From positions 95,470-159,469 of the forward strand of contig JXTB01000503.1 of NCBI GenBank assembly GCA_002914805.1: a DNA stretch of 64,000 nt, written 5' to 3'. Position 1 is the stretch's first letter, and each line of letters begins with the position of its first letter. Below, piece by piece: positions 49,119 to 63,300 of the stretch. Both the position numbers and the translations under genes were made by a program. The notes under the pieces were generated by a model, which did not search any database, had not been told where the DNA came from, and worked only from the letters and a program-made list of their open reading frames with translations. Origin of the DNA: Parasponia andersonii (taxonomy: Eukaryota; Streptophyta; Magnoliopsida; Rosales; Cannabaceae).

Positions 49119-51301
49119 CTAAAGAATTATTATCTTTCAGCAGATAAAATTAGGTAGAAAGACACACATGCACATAGAGATAAGATTAAAAAAACACATA
49201 CATATGCAGTCAATAACTAAGTAAATAGGTGTATATTTACAAACTCAGACACAAAGGAAGGAGACAGAGAAAGAGAGACTGAGACTAGAGATTGATTACT
49301 CCAACATTTATATTCACAAGCAACAGAACCTTTTGCATTGCAGCTGGAATGGTGACAATTTTTTGAATTGCTGAACTAAGTCGTTGCTTGTAATATGACC
49401 AGTCAATGATGGATCGAATGCCAACATCTGATGAGATCTTGCACCACTTCCGTACATAAAATTTCATTATCTCTGAAAAATCAGACATATGCTTAATTTA
49501 GTAGATATAGAAAGCACACAAAAAGAAATCAGTACCAGAAACTTTACCAGCATCAGTTTCAAATATTGCAACAGGAACAGCACGCTCACTCACAGGCGTT
49601 CCCTACTCAAGTTAATAACATGTCAGAGAGTTTAACTTGTGAAACAAACATAAATATTAAGAGGCACGGTTTGTAACAATCAACACCATGTAAAACAGAA
49701 AAGATAAAAGAAATGCAATAATCAGAATTAGGTGGAGAATCTTTAGGTTTCTATCGTAGAAAACTAGATCTAAAACTTCAGGATATGTTATCTACAAGAA
49801 AAAAAAGTCAAAAGAGTAAGAGCGAAATAAGGAAAAATGATAATGTGAACCTAAATGTTTTTTGTGAAATATTAAAGATTTCATATAATAAGTCAATGAC
49901 ACCTATCCACCAAAATGCACAGAAACACAAATTAGGTGACCAATCTTTCAATGACACTAGATTCTTTTAGCAATTAGTAAAATTTAAAAGGACTGAAATA
50001 GCAACTTTCTTAGCCGAACAGAAGAATTCACCTTAGGTTCACATGCAACAATATACTGACAACGAAGCCCTTTATCTTTGACCATTGTATCACCAAGAAA
50101 ATCAGCAAGACGTCTTGCAGTGGTCACTGCACATGACTTCTGCCCACCATAGTCTGCTAGGGACTTGCTCATGGTGCTTGATTCTGATATATAATCAAGC
50201 AACTCACTGTCTGCAATATCCTTTCCTTGATTCTGTGAAACAAAAAGGAACAAGGAAAAAAATTATGTGCCAAGATCGAACAGGAGACAGCAGAACAGCA
50301 CTGGAACAAAGTCTATTTTGACATACATCAAGAAGGTCAAGCCAGCGATTGGCAACAGAAGCAACAGCTGAATAGCATTCATCCAAGGTTGAGCCATCGA
50401 GAAACTTGTCAAAAAGCTCAGCCTGAAATTAAAAAGGTATTTAACATACAGAAAATAAACAAAGCATAAAAGATACAAAAGGTCTAAAGTAAGTACGAAT
50501 TACAGTAGAATTAATTCCGAATCAAATTTCATACCAATACAGAACTCCTAAAGCAGCTCCCTGTGATGCTTCCAAAGTACATAATATCTAGTTATTAAAT
50601 GGATAATTCTATTGAACATTTTGTCCAGAATTCGGTCACTTTCAGCATCCATTTAGTAATAGAAAGATAAGTATAATCCCAGCTCCCAATAATCAAAAAT
50701 ATAAATTGTCTTGCTCAGATGATAGTAGAAAGCAACAGAAGAAGTTATTCTCCAGCCATTGAACTCCACAACAATGGGAAAGAAAGAAATTATGTGAGGT
50801 CTTTGGTAGAAGGAGAAAATATTTAACCCAGCTAGCCCGTGAAAAAAAAACTAATACAGAGTGAAGAAAATAACTCTCATTTTATGGTAGGTATAGGCAT
50901 AACATTGGATGTGAAAGGGATACCTGGAAAACTTTGATGAGCTTCAGCTCACCTCTACGCTTGATTTCAAAACCTTTAAGTTCAGCAAGGGTCCCATCAT
51001 CGTTGAAAACTGCATAACGCTTCTTAATCAAAATTCCCTCTTCTTTTGAAGCAGGAAGAATCATTGCCTGCATTAAAGCATTACATTAGCAACAAACTAA
51101 GAAAGCAAGAACTGTAATTCATTACATACTACATGTCACCTTGTATGGTCCATCCACTTCAAATTCAATTGAGCATTCACTTTGAGTTGTATAAGATTTT
51201 GTCAAAGGATCTGTGAGGGTCTGTTAAGAAAAGTGGAAAAGTGTTAGAAGGTATCTGTCACACTATCAAGCTCATATTGCACGGTATAGAGAATGTTGAT
51301 A

Positions 51302-51332
<31 letters not shown>

Positions 51333-54300
51333 TCAGTAACAAAACACTACAAAAGACAAGAAATTAGAAAATTAATTTTCAAGATGACCTGGTACTGATC
51401 ATTTGTATTGTTTCTTGCCACATCAACGTTCAACATAACACATGGATATGAGATAGTCAGCTTCTTCTTCAAGTCTCTGAAACATTTTTTTCCCATAAAG
51501 TAGTCAGCATCTTTAGATAGACAATACCAGAATGTCTTCAACTAAAAGATGACTACAGTAATGCACCCAGACATTGCCCAAACTCATAGTATATTGCTAA
51601 ATAAATACAGATGCAGATAATTTATATTATATTTAAAAAAAAAAAGGGCACCAGCATAGATGATGATATGCAAATAATAAGATGATACTAAGAGTTATAC
51701 ATACTTTGTTTTGAATGTAAAGTTCTCCGGGAAAGATCCAGGAAGTGCACACCAGATACCATCTGTGTCTAACTCAAGTGGCTTTCCGATCTTCTCAACC
51801 AGTACACGGGCATTCTGAATAATTTTGGCCCCAGTATATGTGACCACTCCAGCCATTTCCATAGAGTACCATCTTGCACCCCTGGAAGACCAAGAAAAGC
51901 TTTTGTAACAAAAACAAAATAAATACTACAAATTTAGGAAACAGAGGAAATCAATAAAACTCACTTTCGCATGACATATCCATAAAAGGAATTGAGAATG
52001 CACTTATGAGCAAGTTGTAATGAATCATACAAGACTACCATATCCTGCAAATCGGTGAGCAAATAATTAACGCAAGTTTCAAGGTATGACATTGGTATTA
52101 ATAATGACGATGATCATCATCATGGTGACTGTTACTGTAGACAAATGTTCAATAAGAGTAGAAAAATTTGTCATACTTGTGCCTCCTGGATTTTAATAGA
52201 ATTTCCAGTAGCTTTGGCATCAGACAACTTCCCTTTCCAGACCTTATTAAGTCCCTTGTATTCATATCTTCTATCTCGAAAGCTTGAAAGAAAATCAAAA
52301 AACACAGGACTTAGTAAGAAGAAGATGATTTTGGAACGTATGTATATATGAATATAGAGAGAGAGAGAGAGAGACAGATAGACAGTTATTAGCCTACCAG
52401 TAAACCTCAAATTCACCAAAATTTAATGTCTTTTTTCACAATAATGTCATTTGAAAGTAATCTTAATTGATATCTTAAGTGTTTTTCGCAAATACAGTCT
52501 GAAAAAAGAAGAAAACTTTTGTGCTAGCAAATCCAAAATGCTCACCTGCGCACAGTGTCAACATAGAATGAGTTTTCCCTCATGCAGATTCCTGCTTCCC
52601 GAACTTCAGTAACTGACTTGTCCAGTACTCGTTTATATGCCTACCAAGATGCATGCAAAATTAATAGGCATGCAAAATTAAATCAGGCATCATTTAAGTA
52701 AAAAGGATTTAGCAAAGAAAGGCGGGACAGTATACCTTCTGACAGTATTTCTTTAGACGATCTTTCAGTCTCAATTGTTGCTCTGTCTTAGGTAGGTCAA
52801 GAAAAGATTTTGCTAACTGGCTATCAGTGCCATCAACAAACTCGGACTCAATTTGCTTCTTCAAATGGTAGTAGTCACTGTTGTTCAAAAAAAAATCCAA
52901 GCACAATCATGAAGTACTTTTTTGCTGACACACTCAAGTTAAAGTATATGAACATTTGTTGAGGATGCAAGTGGAAAGAGGCATAATTAAATTTTTATTA
53001 GTCCAAAAGAAAAGACCTTTTCTTTGCCATGAAGACTTCTCCACGCCAGACCCATTCAAGCTTCCGAAGACAAGTTTTTCCAGGTCTATTGAAATCACAA
53101 GCAGTGCAAACCTCGTCTGTAACTATTGACGGTGGCTGAAATAGACAAAAATTATAACAAGAATGCATCAATACTCTCTCTTTTTCTTTGCTACTGATAA
53201 GTGAAGAACCGTGATTACAATATAAATTGATGGCTAAGATAGTTCACAAAAAGGAATAGACACAAGCAATGGTAAGGATCAGAAACTGCCGATAAGAAAA
53301 ATGAATGAATGTTTCTGATAAAATTACTGATGATCACCGCACCTATTTTTGGAGCACAAAATTCCCTTAATACAAATTTATAGCTCAATGTTATGGTAAT
53401 ATAAAGAGAAAACCACATGAATGCTAAGTAGCTTCCTCTTTCTGCTGAACCTTTAACCTTCACAAGGCCAGGGCAAAACTCTGCCTGGCATAAAGCAGAT
53501 AAAGACAGGCGGAGCATTTCCCAGTCTAAACCAAGTACCAAAGAATATAAAATGCCACATGGTAACTATGTTGTGTCCATACAGGTTGGACTTGGAAAGG
53601 AATTCTTGCGTCACATTGATGGTAAAGAATTACCCTAATCAATGCAATACCGACGTTATTTTAAATCCTATCCCAATTGAATGAATACATCTCTCAGTTT
53701 CTACAATTTTGAGAAGCTTAAGCCATTCCAAAGTTATATACTTGAGACACTTCACGATAACTAGAATAAAGCATAGCCAAATTTATAGCAAACACGTTTA
53801 GCAATGACACCAAACAAATAGATAACCATAATGGAGAAAGGTGTCACTTGACTGTTGTGTATAAATTACACCCAATCATAAACATTGGGCAACAAAGATC
53901 ATGTTCACATGTTAACATTGAGATATGGATACCGTAACAGATACTTCAGACATTTTCATTTTCATGTTAGACACTCTTAAGTCATAATTATGTGATGGCT
54001 ACTCATATTATAAGCAATTGCAATTGCAGACCATAAAGATAATATGAAATAATAATAGCTAGAATTTGTCAAGCACATTTAGCTGAAAGCAATCGGTTAA
54101 CCAGCTAACCTGAAGCCTGTTTGTTAAAATAATGTTTGGATACATTGCAGCTACATCTAGATGATAAATAAGGGGGGATTCTTCTCGCATGGGGTCATCT
54201 CGCAACCTTACAAGCTGAAAACGAGGGAAGGAAGACATCAGAATAGACTGAATTGTGGGGAGAAATAGTATAGAAATAAATCTTATGTCGCTGCCTCAGA

Positions 54301-57300
54301 ACAATTAGTTAGTAACAAATTAATATAACATGAAACTAAGCAAGCTGAAGCTCTCTATAAGGAGTTAAGTATTTCAATTACGAGAGGAAAATGAATGAAC
54401 ACAATAATAATTGAAATTTAAAAGGTATTATTAGGGAGTTCAGGCAACAATTTTACAACATTAATCTAAGACAAATGAAAGCGAGCAATACCTTTTCAAA
54501 GATAGAACTCCTCACTTCATCATAATTAGATACGGAATCCAAGTCCATCTTACCTTCTACTCTTATAGCATATTGCAGATCACGATCAAGGTTGTCAATC
54601 AATTGCTGCAAATGAAAGTTGGCAGTATCATTGTGTCAAATTACATGATCCATTAAGATTTAAAAATGAAATTCTCACATTACAAGGAAACACTGCAACT
54701 GGGTAGCAGTCACTATTTCCATGGAAGATAAAATAAAAAAATAAAAAGAAATAAAAAAACATGCACAGCCAATCAGGTTATAGGGAAGACATATAACAAA
54801 CTTGGCTTTTCTACACACATTCTTTTATATGCTGGGAATCTCAACTTTTAATACTAAAGTGACATGTGAGTTATCAATATTCAATTTGTAAATATGATTA
54901 AACTTATTTGTGGTAAGTTTTAATTCACCAATCAGCTAATGATAACTCACTTGTCATATAAAATGGTCATAAAAAATTGGGATCCCTGTGATATAAGATG
55001 GTATTAAAAAGTTGGAAGAAGAGTTGGGACCTAGCATTATCCTATTCAAAAATCTATCTCACAACATGCCATATTGTGAGTAAAAACTAATAAGACTCAG
55101 ATTCAAACATTATACACCCCAATATTTCATTTCATGGCTTCCAAAGTGGCAAGAACAAGTTAGCAATTTCTGATTTCCATATAAATTTACAACATATTAA
55201 AATCAAGGAGTTATAATTGCATATGGATTCAAAACATTTGATACTAATGGCACGTTTACCAATTAGGAAATGAAAGGCATAGAATTGCATATTCCAATTT
55301 CTATGTTTACTTGTGCATTAGGAATTTAATTCCAAACCATGAAATTGGGAATCAAATTAACATTTAGGGGGAACACGTTTCCTGGTGGGAATTAAGTTTC
55401 CATTCCCAATATTCATGAGGAACAAGAATGGATTAAATTAGGAATTCATAGTATTGTTATTTAGAACTATTATTAGGTTTTTGTCATATAAGTTAGTTTT
55501 TCAATTGTATTTGGTTTCTTGTTCATGTTTAGTTTCCCAATTGTGTTTATTTGCCTATAAAATAATCTTCTCTATGTTCATAGTTTTACAGACTATGATC
55601 GAATGAATCATTGAATTATATTATCTCTTTCTATTAATTTCTTTTTATCTCTAAATTCCCTCTCTTGTCTCTCTAATCTGGATAAATTCTTCTGTTTCTA
55701 TCTCTCTTTCTCTTTTCTCCTTTGATTCTACATGATATATTCTTTTTAAGTTTCCAATATATCCTCCATAAGATGTTTTAACCAAAAATAAACGTAAGGT
55801 ATTTAATAATCAGTTACTTTTTTAACAAGTAAAGACTAGAATGAGAATTAAGTTCCTCCCCTTTCCAATTCCTAAAGAGAGAACATTGTACCAGAATCCT
55901 TAAATTCCAAATCAAATTCTAACCAATTCTTCCACAATTTAATTCAATTACGGATTAGTAAACACATTACAAGATTAAATTTTAAGCTTTCTCCTTTCCG
56001 CTGCACTTCTATGCAGGCATTCTGTCTCAACAAAAATATTTTTGGGAAAAGGACTGCGAGATTGAATTGCTAGATAAAAGGTCGATAAGCTTATTACTTA
56101 ATGAGTAATAAAAAAAAATATTTACATTATAAACTCGTATGATTTATTTAATAGAAGGAGAAATTGGAAGGCGACGGAAAACAAGGAGACAAATTTTGTC
56201 TAATAATCAAATTCGATCAATGAATAAACATACAAGTATACGTACTCAGAAAGGAGTCACTTCAGGTCAACCACGATGCTTTGAGATAATAGTAACCGAT
56301 TAATCAGATCAGAACAGTTAATTTTCAAAAAGGAAATTGCTAGTGGATCACGAGAACATACCTGATAGCCTGATGGATCAAGCCTAAAACTGGTTAAAAG
56401 ATCAGATCTAAAAACTCCACTTTCAAGGCATTCCACATGACCGCCTATATATGTCTCACTTTCAAGAAGACGATTACTATAGAACTTCTCTGGGTTGGAT
56501 TGGTGTTTGTTAGGGCAAATAACATTTGCCTTGTATGCCTGGAATAAAAGCAAGGTTGCCTTGAATGGGTACATGTTATGAAATAATAAATAAAAGAAAA
56601 AAAAATTGGGACAATGCACCACAAAAAGCACAAAGGCATAGTGTTGTAGCATATGAGTGGAAAAACCCACCTGGACCATCAGAAGCATTTCACAGAGGGT
56701 CCCACTACCCTTGCGCAAGACCTCATCTGGTGACATTGGAATAATGGTTGCAAGAGAGAAAATGAAGGGATGAACGTAGGTCATATACAAGTAGTAAGTT
56801 GCAACCGCATCAGAAACAGAATAGGAGGCCATCATCTGTAACAAGTTTCATAGACATTAGAAATGTTTCTTATATAAAGTAATGTACAAAAACAAATAGA
56901 ATCCTAACTCTATTGTTTATAAGAAACAAGAAGATTCATTAATTATAGGTATAACACAGATTTTCAGGGAATCAGCAAAAATCCTCAGACAAAAAGAAAC
57001 TAAAAAAAAAAAGTTTCTTATGTAAAGTAGCATGCAATAACAAACAGAATCCTAACTCTTTTTTTTTAATAAGAAATGAGAAGATTCATTACTTATAGGT
57101 ATAACATACAGATTTTGAGGGAATCAGCAAAAATCCTTTGACAAAAAGAAACTAAAATACGACGACAGAATCCTTACTGAAAAGAAAAAGTAAAGAAAAA
57201 TATAGATTAATCCCCCAAGATATAATTGATGGCAATGGTTTGCATAAAATATAATTGGTCCAGTAGTTGTAAAATAGAAATTGCCCTTCTTTCTCAACAT

Positions 57301-60300
57301 GGGTCCTCAACACCATCAAATTCAGTCCAATATTCTTGTCTCCTTATCTAATTCATCAACAATTCTAAGTTGCAACTGCTATGGGCTTTCTGCAATTTGT
57401 GGTTGTTGGGCACATCTCATTGTACAAATGGATCCTCATGTATCAACATAAAGTTCAACACCAAAATTGGAAACTCCATATCACAGTCTGCAAATGTACC
57501 CAAGATATCCCTTTATGTTTTTAATTTTTAATGATAAATGGACAAACAGTAGAGCAAAAAACAAACTCCCAATAACCTCCACCGGGATTGGAAATGAAAA
57601 TCCTTACTCACTTGTTAACCCTAGACCTCCTCCTTTGCAACATACAACAAGTGCTAAACCTTTCCCTGAGCAACTAATCAAGCAAAAACTTGCACTTTGA
57701 TGGGGGTGTGGAGAGATTTCTTTGCTAAAATAGCAAAGGTTCAAAATCTAGGTAGGCAGAATCATCACTAATAGAATGGAAGAATAATTTGCAAGAAAAG
57801 GTACCAAAAGAATCCAGATTCCAAAGTCTCATATCTGAGACAAACCAATTGGGAGAGACTTCAGGTAGTGCTAAGAAGGACATAGATTAAAGGAATTAAC
57901 CAATTAAATGGAAGCATTCTAGGCCAAGAACAATGAATCTGGGGAAGCAGACATTGAAAAGTCTTACCATAAAATATTTTACCAAACTCATAATTACTAC
58001 CATTCCCAACAATTACCTAAATTAAGAAAAAATAGAAGCTTGTGAGAAATGAGTTTAGGGCGCCCTAGGAATTGCTGGTTACTTGGATAATGTATTAAGC
58101 ATTTATGACCATGGACCATGCTGAACCTTATTTAAAGGAAAGCTTTCCAATCATTATGTAGTAAAACCAAATTTCTGCATCTCGCATTGCCCACAGCCCA
58201 CCCCAAAACAAACCATCTGTAACCCTAGCCTTAATCACTGCATTCCATGCAAACAAATAAGATACTGATGCAATCATGGAACAGCGGTTCAACTATTGAT
58301 AATGATTAAAAAAACAAAAAGAGAAGATATCATGTGATGAAACTGCAAAAAAACCATTCACCCTTACCTGTGGCTTTTCCTTTGCATAACGAACCATATC
58401 CTCGGGATTCACTTCCAGGGGATCATAGCCCAACTTTGCCTTTGTGACAGCCTGAAATAAGAGCAATAACAATAAACTTCCCAGTAGTGACAAAAATAAT
58501 AGCAGCTGAGATCAGCCACTGTTTTTGTATAAACAGTAGCTGATTATACATGCAAAGTCACTAAAGATCACTTTCTGACACGAGAATGAGGTTAAATTAG
58601 TAATCTTCAGCTAGGAACATGATCTAGAGTGATGTATAGGAGGTTAGGAAAGATTTTATATCTATCGGGTGGACTAAAATGCAAGAAAAGTGAGAGTTTC
58701 AGTCACTACAATGACTAGAAACGTGAGCAGATGAGTGAAAGAGAGAGAGAGAGACTATATATGAGTGTTTGTGTATGAGGGACTTGTTGAACTGTTGTTT
58801 TTTTTTTTTGGTGTAAAAGGGCTGCTTCTATTTATAAGAAGCTGAAACTTGGAAGCCAAGAAACTAGTGGGAGACAAGGTTGCCAAGTAGCCAAAAACAG
58901 CTTTTCTTTGTCTCCTAGGATTTAGTTCCAGCCATGGTTTTAGTGAAAAACAATAATTATAGAACATGGGAGTACTAAGAACCAGTTTAGAGTTTAGCAA
59001 ACTGCTTTAGGAAGCAACTTAGAGGCTGCCACCTCAGCGGTCTCACCCAAAACCAGCAAAGGTAAACAAGAAACCATCCGGTTTAGGAGTTAGTTACTAG
59101 GAATTAACATATTACTGGATTAGGAAGTTTCTGCATGTAATAGTGGCTGATATTCCTTGATTTAGTGTATGTAACTCACACTCTTATTCCTCTAAAAGGG
59201 TTTAAGTTATAGGGTAAGGATACCTTAGCTTAGGATCTGTAACCCCTAAATAGCACTATTCTACTTCCTTTTTCTCTATTTTTGTTCTGTTTTCAGCTTT
59301 AATCATATTCAAACTTAATCTATCATTGATCAATACTTAATTAAAATCATTCTAATCAAATTCAAGGACTTACCCCAAAACAGAAATTTTACCATATTAT
59401 TGAACATTTATGAAAATTTTCTGATAAATTTAACAAAAGTTATTTGAAGAACCTTCAACTATAAATTCTATCAGAATAAATTGATATCATACAAAGTGAC
59501 CTTTACGTTAGGAAGCAACTGCCATTAAAAAAAAAAAAAGAAAAAAAGATTACTGACAAGATCTTATTTTAGAGAAAAAGTAGTATGAATTTTGGAAGAT
59601 AAGATTTTAGTACAAAAGCATTGGCAAATATCCATATTAGTAAATAATAAATAAAAGCAATTGCAATACTAATTATAAAAGAGTTTATATGACTACCACC
59701 TGGAAATATAAAAGATCAAAGAAAAAGGCTATAAAAGGAACTCTAATGCATCTAATTTTTAGCAACCAACATATGCCTTGCCAAGATATAATGCCAAATA
59801 ATATGGAAGTTACTGTTTCATGTATTATGAAACAGGAATTGAACTGAATAAAAACAAAATAAGCAAGTTGGATTAAAATTTGAACCTTAAGACCATGGCT
59901 TCCCTGGGGAAGATAACTATCACGCTTGACCCAAGCAAAGCAATCAAGATGACAAGCAAATTTAGCACGACATTCTCCTTGATTCTTGTCACATTGAAAT
60001 CCAACCTCCTGAAAGCTCAACCAAAAGAATTTATAAAAAACAGAATTATTCAAAGCATACAGGATATGCTTGAAACCAAGAACTCTCATAAATATATAAT
60101 AGGAAAATATCTCTGAGATCACACAATTCAAGAACAAGCTTAATTTGTTCCAAAGGAAAAAGAACAAGCTAACATTCCAGTTGAAAATCTGAGACTAAGA
60201 AACAAATTTCTATAAGATGTAAATTTTTATTGAGATAATAAAATAACATGAAAATACAACAAGCTGTTATAAAAATTAAAAACTAAAAAACAAAAATAAA

Positions 60301-63300
60301 ACATAAAATAAAGATATGAAATCCTAAAATAGGACTTTCCAATCCAAGGAAAACAATATACATAGGGGCATATCAAAACACCACAAAGCAGAAATCCTGA
60401 TACCCAATATCTGATTCTGCCTAAATAAAATATGTCCTTTGAACTGTCTTCAAGTGTCATTTTAATATCTTTCCATCTATCTATATCACTCAAACCCAGA
60501 CCAAGATAGCACAATCCCCAATCTTTTAATAAGAGCAGGATTTTAAATTAGCTTGATCCATAACCAAGAATGTGTGTTAATATGACAGCTGGATGCAGTG
60601 GATAACTCAAAGACGAAGGCTACAAGGGACAATCCATAAGCAGATCATCTCACTGCTAACTGTAGTAAGCTTTAGAGCATTGTGTTAATAAGTATAAGTA
60701 GAAATCCACTAAGTAATATAATCGGAACATGCAGAATATTTCAACTTGTGCACACCAAAAGGATGATAACAGTAGAACTCTAGTTTACTTAGCACAGAAC
60801 AAGCAAAAACTCCAACCTCACAACGCGATTTAAGAAAGAACTCAGAAGTTACATACATCACTAAGTTTAAACCCATGATGCGCTGCTCTTCTTTCCAGGA
60901 AAGGCCAGTCAAAAAAATCACCATTATATGTCACATATATACCAGGCTTCACCTCCCGCATGTGGGAAAACCACATTTTAAGAAGCTCTAGCTGCAAGAA
61001 GCGAAATCTTTTAACCTTTTGCATAAATTAATAGCGTGGCAGAATTAAAAAACAGTTAAGCAATCAAATTAAGAGACAGATACATGCAAATGAATACATT
61101 ATTTTTATGAGAATTCATTACCTCATTTTGGACATTTGTCACTTTAAAATACCCTTCAAATTCTGGTTTTGGAGTGTATTCCAAATTTTCTATATCATCG
61201 CCAACACACTGCAAACAGACAACACATTATGTTAAGGACATAAGGATAGAATACATGCATAAAAAAGATATCATATACCTAGGTGCATGTAATTGATGCC
61301 TATATGAACAACAAGTAACAAGTAACAAGTATCTAGAAGGCAAGTGCAATAATGAAAAGGCAAGTGCACTAATGAAGCTTATGCAAGAACCAAGTGACTA
61401 TCTTTAAGCGTTGCCAATAAACGAATGTAATCTATCAGGAAACAATCTTAAAATATCAGGTGGATTGCCCAGTGCTGACAAAGCATTGCAAGAGCCACAT
61501 GAATGAGACCACAACAATATAAGTTACAATACGGTAAATCTGTCACAGCCAAGGCACTAACATCAGACATTTCAAAGAATAACTCCTAAATATTGGTTTA
61601 CAAGCTAAATTTTACCATTCATCCAATTCTAAAGTCTGGAAAAACAGTCTTATACATGAGGATGTAATTATTAGTAAATTCAGCATGTGATAAAATGGAA
61701 GGCCATAAAAAATAAAAAATGGAAAGAACAAGTAGAGCATCTTGACTTACTCTACCATATTCAAAGGCTATTATAGCCTTCAAGGACCATTCATGAAGAT
61801 GATACTTCTTCGAAGACCAAGAGAACCAATCATTGGGTAGGTAAAATCTTTTTTTTTTTCAAACAAACTGTCAATTCAGTTCTACTGATTGCAAGAATAA
61901 GGCTTTTCTAGCATCTTCTCAAATCCTGATACTTTATAAATCACTACAGATAAAAAAGAGAAAAAGGCAGGGCATGGATATTAGGACTTAGGATCAACTT
62001 AAATTAGAAGCATGTGAACAACGAAATGTATCTAATTAAAAGCACATTTAAGAAACTAACCCAACGATTAAGTATATGGGCGAATTTCAAATTGTAAACC
62101 AGAAAGAGCAAAAAAATTTACTAGTATTGACCCAATCACAAGTACCTCTCTGTTAATTATCAGGTACCCTTGCCCATCAACCATGTATGAAATCATCATT
62201 ACTATATCATATTCAGCATCTGGAAATTTCAGTGGAAGCTTTGTGGTTTCAATATCAAATGCGCAAACACGGACTTCAGCACGCTGAAGGAGATCTGTTC
62301 TCCTCTCCAGCATAACATCGTTACTAGATACACTAACGTCATACCACTGCCCACAGCGTATATCTAGGAAGCATGACGTGTCACAGAAGATGAACAATTT
62401 TATTTTGGAGTCAGAACCTTTGTTAAAAAAGCAAGTCTGAAAAGCAACGGAACAAACTTACCATTGTCAATGGCAAAGCGAACATGGTAAGGAACATCGT
62501 ATTCTCGGAGATCAACAATGTAATCTAGAAAATCTTGGGGCCTTTGTTCTCTACAAACCAAGAAAAAAAATAGCACCAGGAACAGCTTTTTATGTCATTT
62601 AAAAAATAAAAATAAAAATAAAAATAGAAAAAAACACTAGCAGACAGGAGACATAAATTGATAACTTTTCACCAAAGAACCATTAATACAAGCATTTCAG
62701 GCCAAACAAGGGAACTTCATCCTTCAATTGCAATCACTATTGAGGGGGAAAAAAAAACCTAACCTTTTCCCTGTTAATATTAACTCATAAGCTTCTGTAG
62801 CATCAGATTTTGCCTGGTTTCTTTCAACAACATGCAATAGATCGCTCTTTACGCTCATTAGTTGCTGAACAGTGTCGAATGATAGTTTTAAATAAGACTT
62901 GCATAAACCAGACAAATGGTTTTTCTGTCCAGGAATGAACACAGATATTAGAATACATCAACTCGTATAAGTATATAAAAAGAAACTTTACATTAGTTCC
63001 CGAAAAAAGAGAACAAAGTTAGAGTAGTTAGTTCCAATTAATAAACTGAAAGAATTTACAAAGGATTAACTTATATTAAAAAGCAACCAGTATCAATAAA
63101 GCAATTTTTTTAACTCAAGCTACTTCAGACTTTAATCATATTTATTAACCAACATAAGGAAATCCATCGTATTAAAAAAAGAAGAAGAAGAAGAAGAAGA
63201 AAGCACCCACAAAGCTATTCAAAAAATTACCATCTAGGACAGAAAGATGCAGCTTATTCAAAGGAAAATGCTGGTTATATAGATATATAAAAATCAGTCA

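Larger units (their letters stand above)
56671..62363 (-). other. POL2: POL2 exonuclease domain exons
   Basis: The three proofreading motifs are intact: Exo I as FDIETTK (near 62245-62259), Exo II as [10 protein letters not shown] (near 60908-60925) and Exo III as YSVSDA (near 56806-56825). The acidic residues that bind the two metal ions are all present. The surrounding segments ([17 protein letters not shown]) match other epsilon polymerases. Confidence 0.94.

Noticed and set aside
56257..56844. Minus-strand ORF of 195 codons as a single exon
   Set aside because: It joins two POL2 exons by reading through the intron 56539-56670. Conserved GT-AG junctions and homology show two exons.
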